A stretch of DNA of 32,299 nt from an uncultured Collinsella sp. (GCA_900542175.1 UQNC01000022.1:1-32299), one strand, 5' to 3'; counted from the stretch's first letter, positions 15,759 to 23,761 are shown. Numbers and translations: made by a program. The notes: generated from the sequence alone by a model not told the origin.

Positions 15759-16589
15759 TTACTTCTTACGGCGACGAATGATGTGCTGGTTCGAGACCTT
15801 CTTCTTCTTGCGCGTACGAAGGCCCTTCGTCGGCTTACCCCAGGGGGTAACAGAGGGACGACCAGAGGTGTGGTTCTTGCCCTCGCCACCGCCGTGCGGG
15901 TGGTCGACAGGGTTCATGACGGTACCGCGGACGGTCGGGCGCACGTTCATGTGACGCTTACGGCCGGCCTTGCCGATGACGATGTTGGCGTGATCGGCGT
16001 TGCCGACCTCACCGACGGTGGCGCGGCAGGTAACGAGGATGCGGCGCATCTCGGAGGAAGGCATACGGACGATAGCGTACTTGCCCTCCTTACCCATCAG
16101 CTGGCAGGAGTTACCGGCGGAACGGGCGATAGCAGCGCCCTTGCCCGGCTGGAACTCGACGGCGTGGATGAGCGTACCGACGGGGATGTCGGCGAGGGGC
16201 AGAGCGTTGCCCGGCTTGATGTCGGCGTCAGAACCGGACATGATGGTCTGACCGACCTCGAGGCCCTTGGGGGCCAGGATGTAGCGCTTCTCACCGTCAG
16301 CGTAGTGCAGCAGAGCGATGCGAGCGGAACGGTTCGGATCGTACTCGATCGTGGCAACCTTGGCGGGCACGCCGTCCTTGTTGCGCTTGAAGTCGATCAC
16401 GCGGTAACGACGCTTCACGCCGCCGCCCTGGTGGCGGGTGGTGATGCGGCCGTTGTTGTTACGACCGGCCTTCTTGGGCAGGGGCTCGAGAAGGGACTTC
16501 TCGGGCTTGGTGCAGGTGATCTCGGAGAAATCGGAGATCGTCTGCCAACGCCTACCAGCGGAGGTCGGCTTAAGGTGCTTTACAGCCAT
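15759..16589 (-). CDS. rplB: 50S ribosomal protein L2
   Basis: The start is placed at 16589 (MAVKHLKPTSAGRRWQT), giving 276 residues, the usual L2 length. A longer frame to 16664 has no homology. AAAGGGAT precedes the ATG. The conserved NPVDHPHGGGEGK loop near residue 220, which includes the His important for peptidyl-transferase-centre assembly, is intact, as are GRNNNGRITTRHQGGG and the basic C-terminus. Unusually, 179 bp separate it from rplW. Confidence 0.98.
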   Translation of the reverse strand: MAVKHLKPTSAGRRWQTISDFSEITCTKPEKSLLEPLPKKAGRNNNGRITTRHQGGGVKRRYRVIDFKRNKDGVPAKVATIEYDPNRSARIALLHYADGEKRYILAPKGLEVGQTIMSGSDADIKPGNALPLADIPVGTLIHAVEFQPGKGAAIARSAGNSCQLMGKEGKYAIVRMPSSEMRRILVTCRATVGEVGNADHANIVIGKAGRKRHMNVRPTVRGTVMNPVDHPHGGGEGKNHTSGRPSVTPWGKPTKGLRTRKKKKVSNQHIIRRRKK

Positions 16590-16768
16590 TACAATCCCTT
16601 TCAATAGGAATCCGTTAGCCATCGCAGACAGGGATTCGAGGTTCTGCCTCGGGTGCGATGACACCGGACGTATACACGGTTCCGGGCGTGTCCATTTTAT
16701 ACGCCCGAAACCTTGAGCTCTCGCCTCCCCTATTTGGGAGGCATGAGCTCACTCAACAGCAGCGAGTC
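16590..16768 (-). promoter_or_regulatory. Structured rplW-rplB spacer, possible internal promoter or leader
   Basis: This gap is large for an S10 operon. Read on the minus strand it forms several stems: GCCTCCC/GGGAGGC (16723-16742) nested in GAGCTC repeats, CGGGCGT/ACGCCCG (16684-16708), and CATCGCA/TGCGATG near 16620-16660 enclosing CGAGG/CCTCG. It also contains, at 16670-16695, a 26-bp element repeated with three mismatches upstream of rplC. None of the stems has a T-run, so they are not simple terminators. A ribosomal-protein-binding leader or an internal promoter is inferred. Confidence 0.5.
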
Positions 16769-17056
16769 TTAGGCCTGATTGCCAAAGACCTCGATGGTGT
16801 CGCCCTCGGCCAGCGTGACGATGGCCTTCTTCCAAGAACGGGTCTTGCCGGCGACATAGCGCACACGCTTGGTTTTGGGCTTGACCGTCAGGGTGTTCAC
16901 GCGAACGACCTTGACGCCGAAGATCTCCTCGACAGCGTCCTTGATCTGATACTTGTTAGCATCCTTGGCGACCTCGAACGTGTACTTGTTCAGCTCCATA
17001 CCGGAGAAGGAACGCTCGGACACGATCGGACGGATGATGATCTCGTGGGCGGTCAT
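16769..17056 (-). CDS. rplW: 50S ribosomal protein L23
   Basis: This 95-residue protein has the L23 opening IIIRPIVSERSF and the core YTFEVAKDANKYQIKDAVEE, followed by FGVKVVRVNTLTV. L23 is the main docking site for trigger factor and SRP at the tunnel exit. Its ATG directly follows the rplD stop with no gap, indicating coupling. Confidence 0.98.
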   Translation of the reverse strand: MTAHEIIIRPIVSERSFSGMELNKYTFEVAKDANKYQIKDAVEEIFGVKVVRVNTLTVKPKTKRVRYVAGKTRSWKKAIVTLAEGDTIEVFGNQA

Positions 17057-17683
17057 TTATGCAAGCACCTCCCCGAAGTGAGCGGCGATGTCGGCGGGCA
17101 TCAGCACGGCGTTGTTGTTGACGAGATCGTAGGTGTTGGCCTCGTCAGCGGTGATGATGAACGTCTTGGGAATGTTGCGGAACGACAGGTAGGCGTTGAC
17201 GTCCTCATCGCGAACGATGATGGTCAGACGCTTGCCCTCAAGGCCGAGAGCCTTGAGCATGGCGACGGCAGCCTTGGTGGAAGGCTTCTCGAAGCCGTAG
17301 TCGTCGACGAGCACGAGCTCGCCATCGGCCAGCTTGGCGGACAGCGCGGAGCGCATAGCCAGCTTGACCTCCTTGTTGTTCATACGCTTAGCGTAAGAAC
17401 GGGGCTTGGGGGCGAAGACGACGCCACCGTGACGCCACTGGGCAGCACGGATGGAACCCTGGCGGGCACGGCCGGTGCCCTTCTGACGCCAAGGCTTCTT
17501 GCCGCCACCGGAAACCTCAGAGCGACCCTTAGCAGACTGGGTGCCCTGACGCCAAGAGGCCATCTGGCACTTGACGATGTGGTGCATAACGTGGATGTTC
17601 GGCTCGATGCCGTACACCTCAGCGGCGAGCTCGGCCTCGGCGACCTTCTTGCCCTCGCTGTTCTTTACTTCAAACTTTGCCAT
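17057..17683 (-). CDS. rplD: 50S ribosomal protein L4
   Basis: This 208-residue protein contains the L4 loop GGGKKPWRQKGTGRARQGS and the following IRAAQWRHGGVVFAPKPR, which reaches into the exit tunnel. It has the C-terminal globular domain with AVAMLKALGLEGKR. In some bacteria L4 represses its own operon by binding the S10 leader; a structured leader exists upstream of rplC here, but the link is untested. Confidence 0.98.
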   Translation of the reverse strand: MAKFEVKNSEGKKVAEAELAAEVYGIEPNIHVMHHIVKCQMASWRQGTQSAKGRSEVSGGGKKPWRQKGTGRARQGSIRAAQWRHGGVVFAPKPRSYAKRMNNKEVKLAMRSALSAKLADGELVLVDDYGFEKPSTKAAVAMLKALGLEGKRLTIIVRDEDVNAYLSFRNIPKTFIITADEANTYDLVNNNAVLMPADIAAHFGEVLA

Positions 17684-17729
17684 TTAAGTGTTCTCCTTGG
17701 TATGACGCTGGGCTAAATGGGCTGGGCCC

Positions 17730-18350
17730 TTAGGCCATACGGATGGCGACGAGACCATTCTTGGCACCCGGGACAGCGCCCTTGACCAAGATGAGGTTCT
17801 GCTCGGCATCGATGCGGACAACGGAAAGGTTCTTGACGGTAACGCGCTCGTTACCCATGTGACCGGCCATCTTGACGCCCTTGAGGACGCGCGCAGGATA
17901 GGCGCACTGACCGATAGAACCGGGGTGACGCTGGAAGTGAGAACCATGCGTCATAGGACCGCGGCGCTGACCCCAGCGCTTGATGCGACCCTGGAAGCCC
18001 TTACCCTTGGAGGTACCGATGACGTCGACCTTCTCGACATCAGCGAAATCAGCGACGGTGACGACCTCGCCGACCTTGTGCTCCTCGCCGTTCTCGACGC
18101 GGACCTCACGAAGGAAGCGGACAGGCTCGACGCCAGCCTTGGCGAAGTGACCAGCCATGGGCTTGTTCACGTTCTTGGCCTTGATGTCGCCGAAACCGAT
18201 CTGGACGGCGTCATAGCCGTCGGTTGCCTGAGTTTTAACCTGCGAGACAGCGCAGGGGCCAGCCTGGATGACCGTGACGGGAACGACGTTGTCGTCCTCG
18301 TCCCAAACCTGGGTCATGCCAATCTTGCGGCCGAGAATCATGCTGATCAA
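17730..18350 (-). CDS. rplC: 50S ribosomal protein L3
   Basis: L3 is identified by ILGRKIGMTQVWDE at the N-terminus and by GFQGRIKRWGQRRGPMTHGS near residue 130, which reaches the peptidyl transferase centre. The frame offers a TTG start at 18350 (206 residues) or an ATG at 18341 (203 residues). I favour TTG because related L3 proteins have three residues between the initiator and ILGRK, and GGGA lies about 8 nt before it, whereas the ATG has no clear Shine-Dalgarno. It is the first gene of the cluster: rpsJ, which usually precedes it, is absent. Confidence 0.96.
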   Translation of the reverse strand: MISMILGRKIGMTQVWDEDDNVVPVTVIQAGPCAVSQVKTQATDGYDAVQIGFGDIKAKNVNKPMAGHFAKAGVEPVRFLREVRVENGEEHKVGEVVTVADFADVEKVDVIGTSKGKGFQGRIKRWGQRRGPMTHGSHFQRHPGSIGQCAYPARVLKGVKMAGHMGNERVTVKNLSVVRIDAEQNLILVKGAVPGAKNGLVAIRMA

Positions 18351-18602
18351 GATATGATCCCAACTCTCGCGTGGTCTTGGGACAATGCGTACACCACCGA
18401 GCGTACGCCCCTAGAGGACCACTACTTACACGACGTGCTCCCCAGCCTTGTATTTCGCCCGGACTACCTGACAACCCTATTAAGCAGGCATTTTGTCCAG
18501 CCAGAATACTCCCCTGGTTTCACACAGCTGTTTAGTATACACGGCTGCGGGCGTATCCATCGAGATTCATATTTCACTCACATTGTTTACGCAGGTAAAG
18601 TG
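18351..18602 (-). promoter_or_regulatory. Leader and putative promoter region of the ribosomal operon
   Basis: No gene is present; in particular no S10 frame is found. On the minus strand, a TATACT hexamer near 18534-18539 ends a 26-bp element (18535-18560) also found before rplB. The matching -35 is weak, so the promoter is tentative. A transcript from here would have a leader of about 180 nt containing a nested stem: GGTC/GACC outside, GCGTAC/GTACGC inside, around 18372-18424. This is a candidate site for feedback by a ribosomal protein. Confidence 0.45.
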
Positions 18603-18779
18603 CGTGGCACGTTCCCAGTGTGCGGCTGAGGGGGCGGGCCTGAGACATATTAAGGTTGCTGCTCTACAGTCCTGCTCACGACGGAGAGCACATTAAGTGC
18701 TCTCCTGTTCGTGCGGGACTCGCGACAACCTTAATATGTCTCAGGCCCGCCCCCTCAGCCGCACACTGGGAACGCCACG
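18603..18779. repeat. 177-bp near-perfect inverted repeat, MITE-like
   Basis: The left arm 18603-18658 and right arm 18726-18779 are complementary over 54 bp apart from a 2-nt insertion in the left arm at 18609-18610. The 67-nt centre folds further, with GAGAGCAC/GTGCTCTC at its core and AGTCC/GGACT outside it. It carries no coding sequence and lies between the rplC leader and the phosphatase gene. I see no clear target-site duplication. It could be a miniature mobile element, a dispersed palindrome, or a strong bidirectional transcription barrier. Confidence 0.85.
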
Positions 18780-18809
18780 TTGATGTCTGCTAAACCTTGC
18801 TCGCTCAGG

Positions 18810-19436
18810 CTAATGACTTTGTTGGGGATCGATAATTTGCCGCAAGGTGAACTTGGATTGAGGCGTGTCGCCCTCTTCTCCCGACTTTTCCTCGTCAAAA
18901 TCGAAGATCATGATGGCGCAGTTGGGGAGTTTTGTTGGGAGCTCGAAGCCCTCTGGGGCTGCAGCTTTGATGAATTGGCGGCTGGCGCTGCCGTGGCTTA
19001 CTGCTAGAAGGGTTTCGATGCCCTCAGAGCCCATGAGATTGGTGAGGGTGCCCACCATGCGCTCCTGCAGGGCATGGCTTCCTTCTCCGCCAAATGGGAT
19101 CAGGTCCTCGCCGGGGTCCCAGACGTCGGTGGGTAGGGCGTCGTGGGGGCCTTCTTCGAAGGTGCCGTAGCTGCGCTCGATGATGCCTTCGCAGGGCTCG
19201 ACTGCTGCATCCCGGCCGAGGAGTTCGGTTGCGACGAGACTTGCCGTGTCCATGGCTCGGCCTAAGGGCGAAGAGACCACTTTGTCGGGGACGACGCCGT
19301 GGGCTTTGAGCCATGCGGCTGCCATTCCCGCTTGCTTGCGGCCCAGATCGGTCAACGGAGAATCGCAGCGGCCCTGGACGAGCTTTTTAACGTTGAATTC
19401 TGTCTGACCGTGGCGGAGTAGATATAGACGCTTCAT
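18810..19436 (-). CDS. Histidine phosphatase family protein (phosphoglycerate mutase-like)
   Basis: This 208-residue protein opens with LYLLRHGQTEFN, where H9 is the phospho-accepting His and R8 belongs to the RHG motif. Further family elements are SPLGRAMDTA near residue 75, the acidic E-R-S-YG-FE segment near 106-114 (general acid region), and the second catalytic His in AVSHGSASRQF near residue 146. The substrate is unknown; members dephosphorylate sugar phosphates, nucleotides or cofactor precursors. GGGGAGA precedes the ATG. It is separated from the CDF gene by 39 bp, so they may be co-transcribed. Confidence 0.92.
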   Translation of the reverse strand: MKRLYLLRHGQTEFNVKKLVQGRCDSPLTDLGRKQAGMAAAWLKAHGVVPDKVVSSPLGRAMDTASLVATELLGRDAAVEPCEGIIERSYGTFEEGPHDALPTDVWDPGEDLIPFGGEGSHALQERMVGTLTNLMGSEGIETLLAVSHGSASRQFIKAAAPEGFELPTKLPNCAIMIFDFDEEKSGEEGDTPQSKFTLRQIIDPQQSH

Positions 19437-19475
19437 GCTCTCCCCTTCTGTATAACTTGCTTTGCTGGCACAGCC

Positions 19476-20636
19476 CTACTCGTGGGTATGGCCTACGTAG
19501 TCTTCGTCGATCGTGATCTTGGCGACCGACTTGGGATATTCCGATTCGACCCGTTTCGCCAGCGCGCGCTTCAGGTCCTCGGCGCTCATCGCCAAATCCG
19601 AGGGACGTACGCAGTCAAAGATCACGTTGGTATGCGTGGGGCCCGGAACACAGCGTAGGTCGTGGATCGAGAGGCGGCTATCAATCTCTTGAGCCATAGC
19701 GTTGATGCGCAGACGCATGCTCGCCACCTTTGGATCGTCGGTCACGATGGGATCGTAATGGAGCGTGACGATCATGCCGTCTTCGACCCTAAACGACTGC
19801 TCGATGTTATCGAGCGTGTCGTGACTTTCCAGCGGGCTGGCCTCGGCTGCCATCTCGGCGTGAGCGCTTGCGAACTTCCTGCCCGGGCCGTAGTCGTGAA
19901 CCATCAAATCGTGAACGCCCAAAACGCCGGGGTAGCTCATGATCTTGTCTCGAATGTGCTTGACCAGCTTAGGATCGGGCGCCTGGCCCAAAAGCGGGCT
20001 CACCGTATCCTGGATGAGTTCAAAGCCGCTCCAGCCAATATAGGCGCCAACGGCAAGGCCGACCCATGCATCTAGATTGATATGCGTCACCTGCGAAACA
20101 ATCGCGCACGCCAACACGGCGCCCGTGGCTAGAACATCGTTCTTGGAATCCTGCGCGGTCGCATGCAGCGTCTCGGACTCAATGCGATCGCCGAGTTTTT
20201 GGTTGAGGGCCGCCATCCAAAGCTTTACGACCATCGAAAGCGCAAGGACTGCCACCAGGGCAAGCGAGAACTCGACAGGTTCGGGGTGGATGACGCGCTC
20301 AACCGAGGACTTGATAAGCTCAAGGCCGATCAGCAGCACGAGCGCCGCCACGACCAGACCCGAGAGATACTCGTAGCGGCCATGGCCGTAAGGATGCTCG
20401 GGGTCTGCCGGCTTGCCCGCCAGCTTAAAGCCAAGCACGCTCACGATGTTCGAGCTGGCATCAGACAGGTTGTTCATAGCGTCCGCCACGATTGAAACCG
20501 ATCCCGACAGCACGCCAATTGCACCCTTCGCAGCGCATAGTGCCACATTGGCGAGAATACACACCATGCCCGTCAACGTTCCCACGCGTGCACGGTCGCC
20601 CTGCGCACGACGAACAATCCACTCGACCATCTGCAT
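19476..20636 (-). CDS. Cation diffusion facilitator (CDF) metal exporter
   Basis: This 386-residue protein has about six membrane segments in residues 20-230 and a long cytoplasmic C-terminal part. The metal site in helix 2 is N55-x3-D59 (DAMNNLSD), and in helix 5 D163-x3-D167 (DSKND). HPYGHGRYEY at 81-90 is family-typical. An Asn-Asp/Asp-Asp site is reported for manganese exporters of the MntE kind, whereas zinc exporters usually have His, so manganese efflux is inferred. After the usual C-terminal domain (about 235-305) there is an additional domain-like stretch to the end. The start may instead be the ATG two codons later. Confidence 0.9.
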   Translation of the reverse strand: MQMVEWIVRRAQGDRARVGTLTGMVCILANVALCAAKGAIGVLSGSVSIVADAMNNLSDASSNIVSVLGFKLAGKPADPEHPYGHGRYEYLSGLVVAALVLLIGLELIKSSVERVIHPEPVEFSLALVAVLALSMVVKLWMAALNQKLGDRIESETLHATAQDSKNDVLATGAVLACAIVSQVTHINLDAWVGLAVGAYIGWSGFELIQDTVSPLLGQAPDPKLVKHIRDKIMSYPGVLGVHDLMVHDYGPGRKFASAHAEMAAEASPLESHDTLDNIEQSFRVEDGMIVTLHYDPIVTDDPKVASMRLRINAMAQEIDSRLSIHDLRCVPGPTHTNVIFDCVRPSDLAMSAEDLKRALAKRVESEYPKSVAKITIDEDYVGHTHE

Positions 20637-20709
20637 CCGCCCCCACGGTACTACCTATATATCTATTGCTCAAACGGATTGTAGTGTAGCCACTTTGCCC
20701 CCCAGATAC

Positions 20710-20742
20710 AAAAAGGCCGCAACCCACACGGGCCACGGCCTT
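20710..20742 (-). terminator. Terminator after the orphan PTS IIC gene
   Basis: AAGGCCG and CGGCCTT arms, at about 20713-20719 and 20736-20742, are followed on the minus strand by TTTTTGT. It lies downstream of the IIC stop and upstream of the CDF start, separating the two genes. Confidence 0.75.
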
Positions 20743-20746
20743 GGAA

Positions 20747-20776
20747 TGCGACATGCGGGACCGTCCCTTTGTCGCA
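20747..20776. repeat. Small palindrome, gtccc core, downstream of PTS IIC
   Basis: TGCGACA at 20747-20753 and TGTCGCA at 20770-20776 flank gcgggaccgtccctt. It closely matches the palindrome at 22012-22042, and the two bracket the IIC gene. Confidence 0.75.
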
Positions 20777-20781
20777 CAGGT

Positions 20782-21996
20782 TTATGCGTTTGCCTCGGCC
20801 ACGCTCTTCGAGGTTTCGGGCAAATCGGCTCCGTCCCCCGTCACCTGCTCCTTCGCCGGCACCACGCCAAAGCAGTAGCTCAGCGCCGCAGACACCGCAA
20901 ATGCCGTGCCACCGGCAGCGCAGCACCACAGCAGGTTCGAAATGCCGCCCGTGGCAAAGCCAATGACCATAAGGACATTCGTCATGCCGATGGTATAGGC
21001 CGTAACGTGGCCCACGGCCGCAACAAGGCCTCCGACGGCGCCGCCAATGGCCATGCATGTCAGACACCTGCCATATTTAAAGCCGCAGCCGTACAGCGCC
21101 GGCTCGCTTACGCCGCCAAGCACGCCCGAGATCGAATAGCCCAGCATGAGCGCCTTCTCGTCCTTATCCGCAACGCGGAGCGACGCGCCAAAGGGCATAC
21201 CCCAAACGGCGAACGTTGCCATCGTCGCGGCGATCAGGACGCACGAATCCGTTCCCACACTCATAAACTGCGCATAGGCGAGCGATAGGACAACGTTGCT
21301 GACACCCGCGATCTTAAGAAACTCCCAGCCCGCGGCAAGCCCCATGAGCGTGAGCAGCGACACGATGCCACCGGAATTGCCAAGCATAAACATAAGCTGT
21401 CCCAACAGCATGCCCAGATAGCTGCCCGCCGGCGCCGTAATACACAGCGAGACCGGAACCATGACAAGCATGGTTGCAAACGGAACAAACGAAAACGCCA
21501 CGGCCTTAGGGATAACGCGCTGGAAGAAACACTCCACTCGCCATAGCACGGGTACCGAGATGAGAACCGGAATAACAGTCGTTGTGTAATCGTTGACCGG
21601 CGCGGGAAGCAGACCATACACGAAAGTCATCGCTGCCCCCGTCGTCGATGCGGCATCGACGAGCTTAAGCAGATCGGGCGCAATCAATACGCCGCCCAGC
21701 ATCATGCCCAGCTGCTCCGAGCAACCGAGCTGGCGGGCGGCCGCCCAACCAAGATAAATGGGCAAAAAGTAGTAGCCGGCGTTATAGAGCCAACTGTAGA
21801 ACAGGCGATAGATTTCGGAATCGGCAGACCACAGGCCCAGCATGCCTTCGCCCATAATGACGGCGGCGGTGCGGAACAACGCCGCGCAAACAATAAACGG
21901 CAGCGCCGACATCATGCTTTTGGACAGATAGTCCACCACGGCCATGGCGTTTGATGAAACCGTCGTTGTAAACGAGGTGTTAGAAACTTGTGACAT
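20782..21996 (-). CDS. Orphan PTS EIIC, glucose/beta-glucoside superfamily
   Basis: The start at 21996 (MSQVSNTSFTT) gives 404 residues; AAAGG precedes the ATG, and the longer frame to 22296 runs through the accDA gene. The protein is hydrophobic with about ten membrane segments and contains LGGVSEPALYGCGFKYGR near residue 300, the GxxEPA-YG motif of this superfamily, and MPFGASLRV just before it. The IIB and IIA domains usually fused to such permeases are missing, and no partner is encoded nearby. It must borrow these from elsewhere or have another function. The sugar is unknown. Confidence 0.88.
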   Translation of the reverse strand: MSQVSNTSFTTTVSSNAMAVVDYLSKSMMSALPFIVCAALFRTAAVIMGEGMLGLWSADSEIYRLFYSWLYNAGYYFLPIYLGWAAARQLGCSEQLGMMLGGVLIAPDLLKLVDAASTTGAAMTFVYGLLPAPVNDYTTTVIPVLISVPVLWRVECFFQRVIPKAVAFSFVPFATMLVMVPVSLCITAPAGSYLGMLLGQLMFMLGNSGGIVSLLTLMGLAAGWEFLKIAGVSNVVLSLAYAQFMSVGTDSCVLIAATMATFAVWGMPFGASLRVADKDEKALMLGYSISGVLGGVSEPALYGCGFKYGRCLTCMAIGGAVGGLVAAVGHVTAYTIGMTNVLMVIGFATGGISNLLWCCAAGGTAFAVSAALSYCFGVVPAKEQVTGDGADLPETSKSVAEANA

Positions 21997-22011
21997 GGAA
22001 CGCCTTTCCCA

Positions 22012-22042
22012 ATGTGACATGCGGGCTGTCCCTTTGTCACAT
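22012..22042. repeat. Small palindrome, gtccc core, overlapping the accDA stop
   Basis: ATGTGACA at 22012-22019 and TGTCACAT at 22035-22042 flank tgcgggctgtcccttt. The right arm covers the accDA stop codon (22037-22039). The sequence is the close relative of the 20747-20776 copy. Confidence 0.8.
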
Positions 22043-23761
22043 CGTGCGGTACTGACCGATTGCGCGGTACTTTTCGTAGCGGAGGTTTGTGAGGGTCGCA
22101 TCGTCGAGCTGCCCAAGCGTATCGAAGGCATCAAATGCCGAGGACATGACGGCACCGGCGATCTCCTCATGCGACAGGCCCCTATCGTCAACAATGCCAT
22201 CGATAATGCCGAGCACCAACAGATCGGGGGCCGTGAGCTTAAGCGCCTCGGCGGCCTCATTCGCGCGCTCGGTATCCTTCCACAGGATCGACGCACAGGC
22301 CTCGGGGCTCACGACCGAATAGGCCGAGCTCGAGAGCATCAGGATGCGGTCGGCCACGGACAGCGCCAGCGCGCCACCAGAGCCGCCCTCGCCTGTCACC
22401 ACCGAGACAATCGGCGTCTTAAGGCCGCTCATCTCCATGAGATTCTGGGCAATCGCCTCGCCCTGGCCGCGCTCCTCGGCACCGATGCCGCAAAACGCGC
22501 CCGAAGTATCAACCAGGCACAGAACCGGCCGACCAAATTTCTCGGCTTGGTGCATCAGGCGACGTGCCTTGCGGTAGCCCTCGGGATGTGCCATACCAAA
22601 GTTGCGGCGCATGCGCTCTTTGGTCGTGGTACCGCGCTCGATGGCGATAACCGTCACGGGTCGCCCGTCTTTCCAGCCGATGCCGCCCACCACGGCAGCA
22701 TCGTCGCCAAAGTAGCGGTCGCCGTGCAGCTCTACGAATCCGTCGAGACCCAACGAGATCATCTCGCCTGCCGTGGCGCGGTTCGCCGAGCGAGTCTGTT
22801 TGACGATTTCGAGCGCGCTTTTTGGTGCGACCGAGCGCTTAAACAAGTGTCCCAGCTTTTTGTCGCGACGACCCGTATGCACGATCTCATGCGGTGCCCC
22901 CAGGCCGGGCGCGTGCCCTTCGTGCAGCGCCAGCAGCTCGCCTACCGTGAGCGCAATCTCACCACGCGGAACAACGGCATCGCAAAAGCCGTGCTCCAGC
23001 AAAAACTCGGAACGCTGGAATCCCTTGGGCAGACGCTTGTGCATGTTCTGCTCGATCACGCGCGGGCCGGCAAATGCCGTCAGGGCATCGGGCTCGGCCA
23101 GGATAATGTCGCCCTCCATGGCAAAGCTCGCGGTTACACCTCCGGTCGTGGGATCGGTGAGCACCGTGATATACAGGCCGCCCGCCTCGCTGTGGCGCCT
23201 AACCGCCGCAGAAATCTTGGCCATCTGCATGAGCGAGGTCACGCCCTCCTGCATGCGGGCGCCGCCCGATACGGTAAAGCCAACGACCGGCAGCCCCAAC
23301 TCGGCCGCGCGCTCAAAGACACGACAGATCTTCTCGCCCACCACGGAGCCCATTGAGCCCATCATGAAGTTGGCATCCATAAAGAAGAGCGCGGTATCGC
23401 AGCCGCAGATTTTGCCCCTGCCGCACACAACGGCATCGCGCTCGCCCGAACGCTCGCTCACGCTCTTAAGCTTGTCGGCATAACCGGGAAACGAGAGGAA
23501 GTCCTTCGACGCCAGATTGGCATCCCATTCCTCAAAGGTACCCGCGTCGACCGTCATGCGCATGCGCGCGCGACCGCTCACGCGAAAGTGTTTGCCGCAA
23601 CGAGGGCAGACCTCGAGGTTGTCGTGCAGGCGCGCCTCATCGATCACACGGCGGCACTCCGGGCATTTGACAAACACGCGGCGCGCGGGGAACTCGGCGC
23701 ACGACTCGGTTATCGGCCCCTCAAGGACATTGACCGTCTTCGCTTTTCTATTCATCAGCAT
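22037..23761 (-). CDS. accDA: Fused acetyl-CoA carboxylase carboxyltransferase, beta plus alpha (AccD-AccA)
   Basis: This 574-residue protein joins both carboxyltransferase subunits. The AccD part (1 to about 285) has the four-Cys zinc ribbon C33-x2-C36 ... C52-x2-C55 and SGGARMQEG near 165-173. The AccA part (about 295-574) has GDRYFGDD, YRKARRLMHQAEKFGRPV, and GEGGSGGALAL. It transfers carboxyl from biotin on AccB to acetyl-CoA, giving malonyl-CoA. The ATG overlaps the accC stop by 14 bp (8 bp if the second ATG, at 23755, is used). It is the last gene of the fatty-acid operon. Confidence 0.96.
   Translation of the reverse strand: MLMNRKAKTVNVLEGPITESCAEFPARRVFVKCPECRRVIDEARLHDNLEVCPRCGKHFRVSGRARMRMTVDAGTFEEWDANLASKDFLSFPGYADKLKSVSERSGERDAVVCGRGKICGCDTALFFMDANFMMGSMGSVVGEKICRVFERAAELGLPVVGFTVSGGARMQEGVTSLMQMAKISAAVRRHSEAGGLYITVLTDPTTGGVTASFAMEGDIILAEPDALTAFAGPRVIEQNMHKRLPKGFQRSEFLLEHGFCDAVVPRGEIALTVGELLALHEGHAPGLGAPHEIVHTGRRDKKLGHLFKRSVAPKSALEIVKQTRSANRATAGEMISLGLDGFVELHGDRYFGDDAAVVGGIGWKDGRPVTVIAIERGTTTKERMRRNFGMAHPEGYRKARRLMHQAEKFGRPVLCLVDTSGAFCGIGAEERGQGEAIAQNLMEMSGLKTPIVSVVTGEGGSGGALALSVADRILMLSSSAYSVVSPEACASILWKDTERANEAAEALKLTAPDLLVLGIIDGIVDDRGLSHEEIAGAVMSSAFDAFDTLGQLDDATLTNLRYEKYRAIGQYRTM

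Noticed and set aside
16723..16742. Terminator between rplW and rplB
   Set aside because: The stem is strong but no T-run follows on either strand, and essential genes of the same operon lie downstream.
18351..18602. A hidden rpsJ gene upstream of rplC
   Set aside because: S10 needs about 300 bp, and no minus-strand frame here ends with the S10 C-terminus; the region looks like a leader and promoter.
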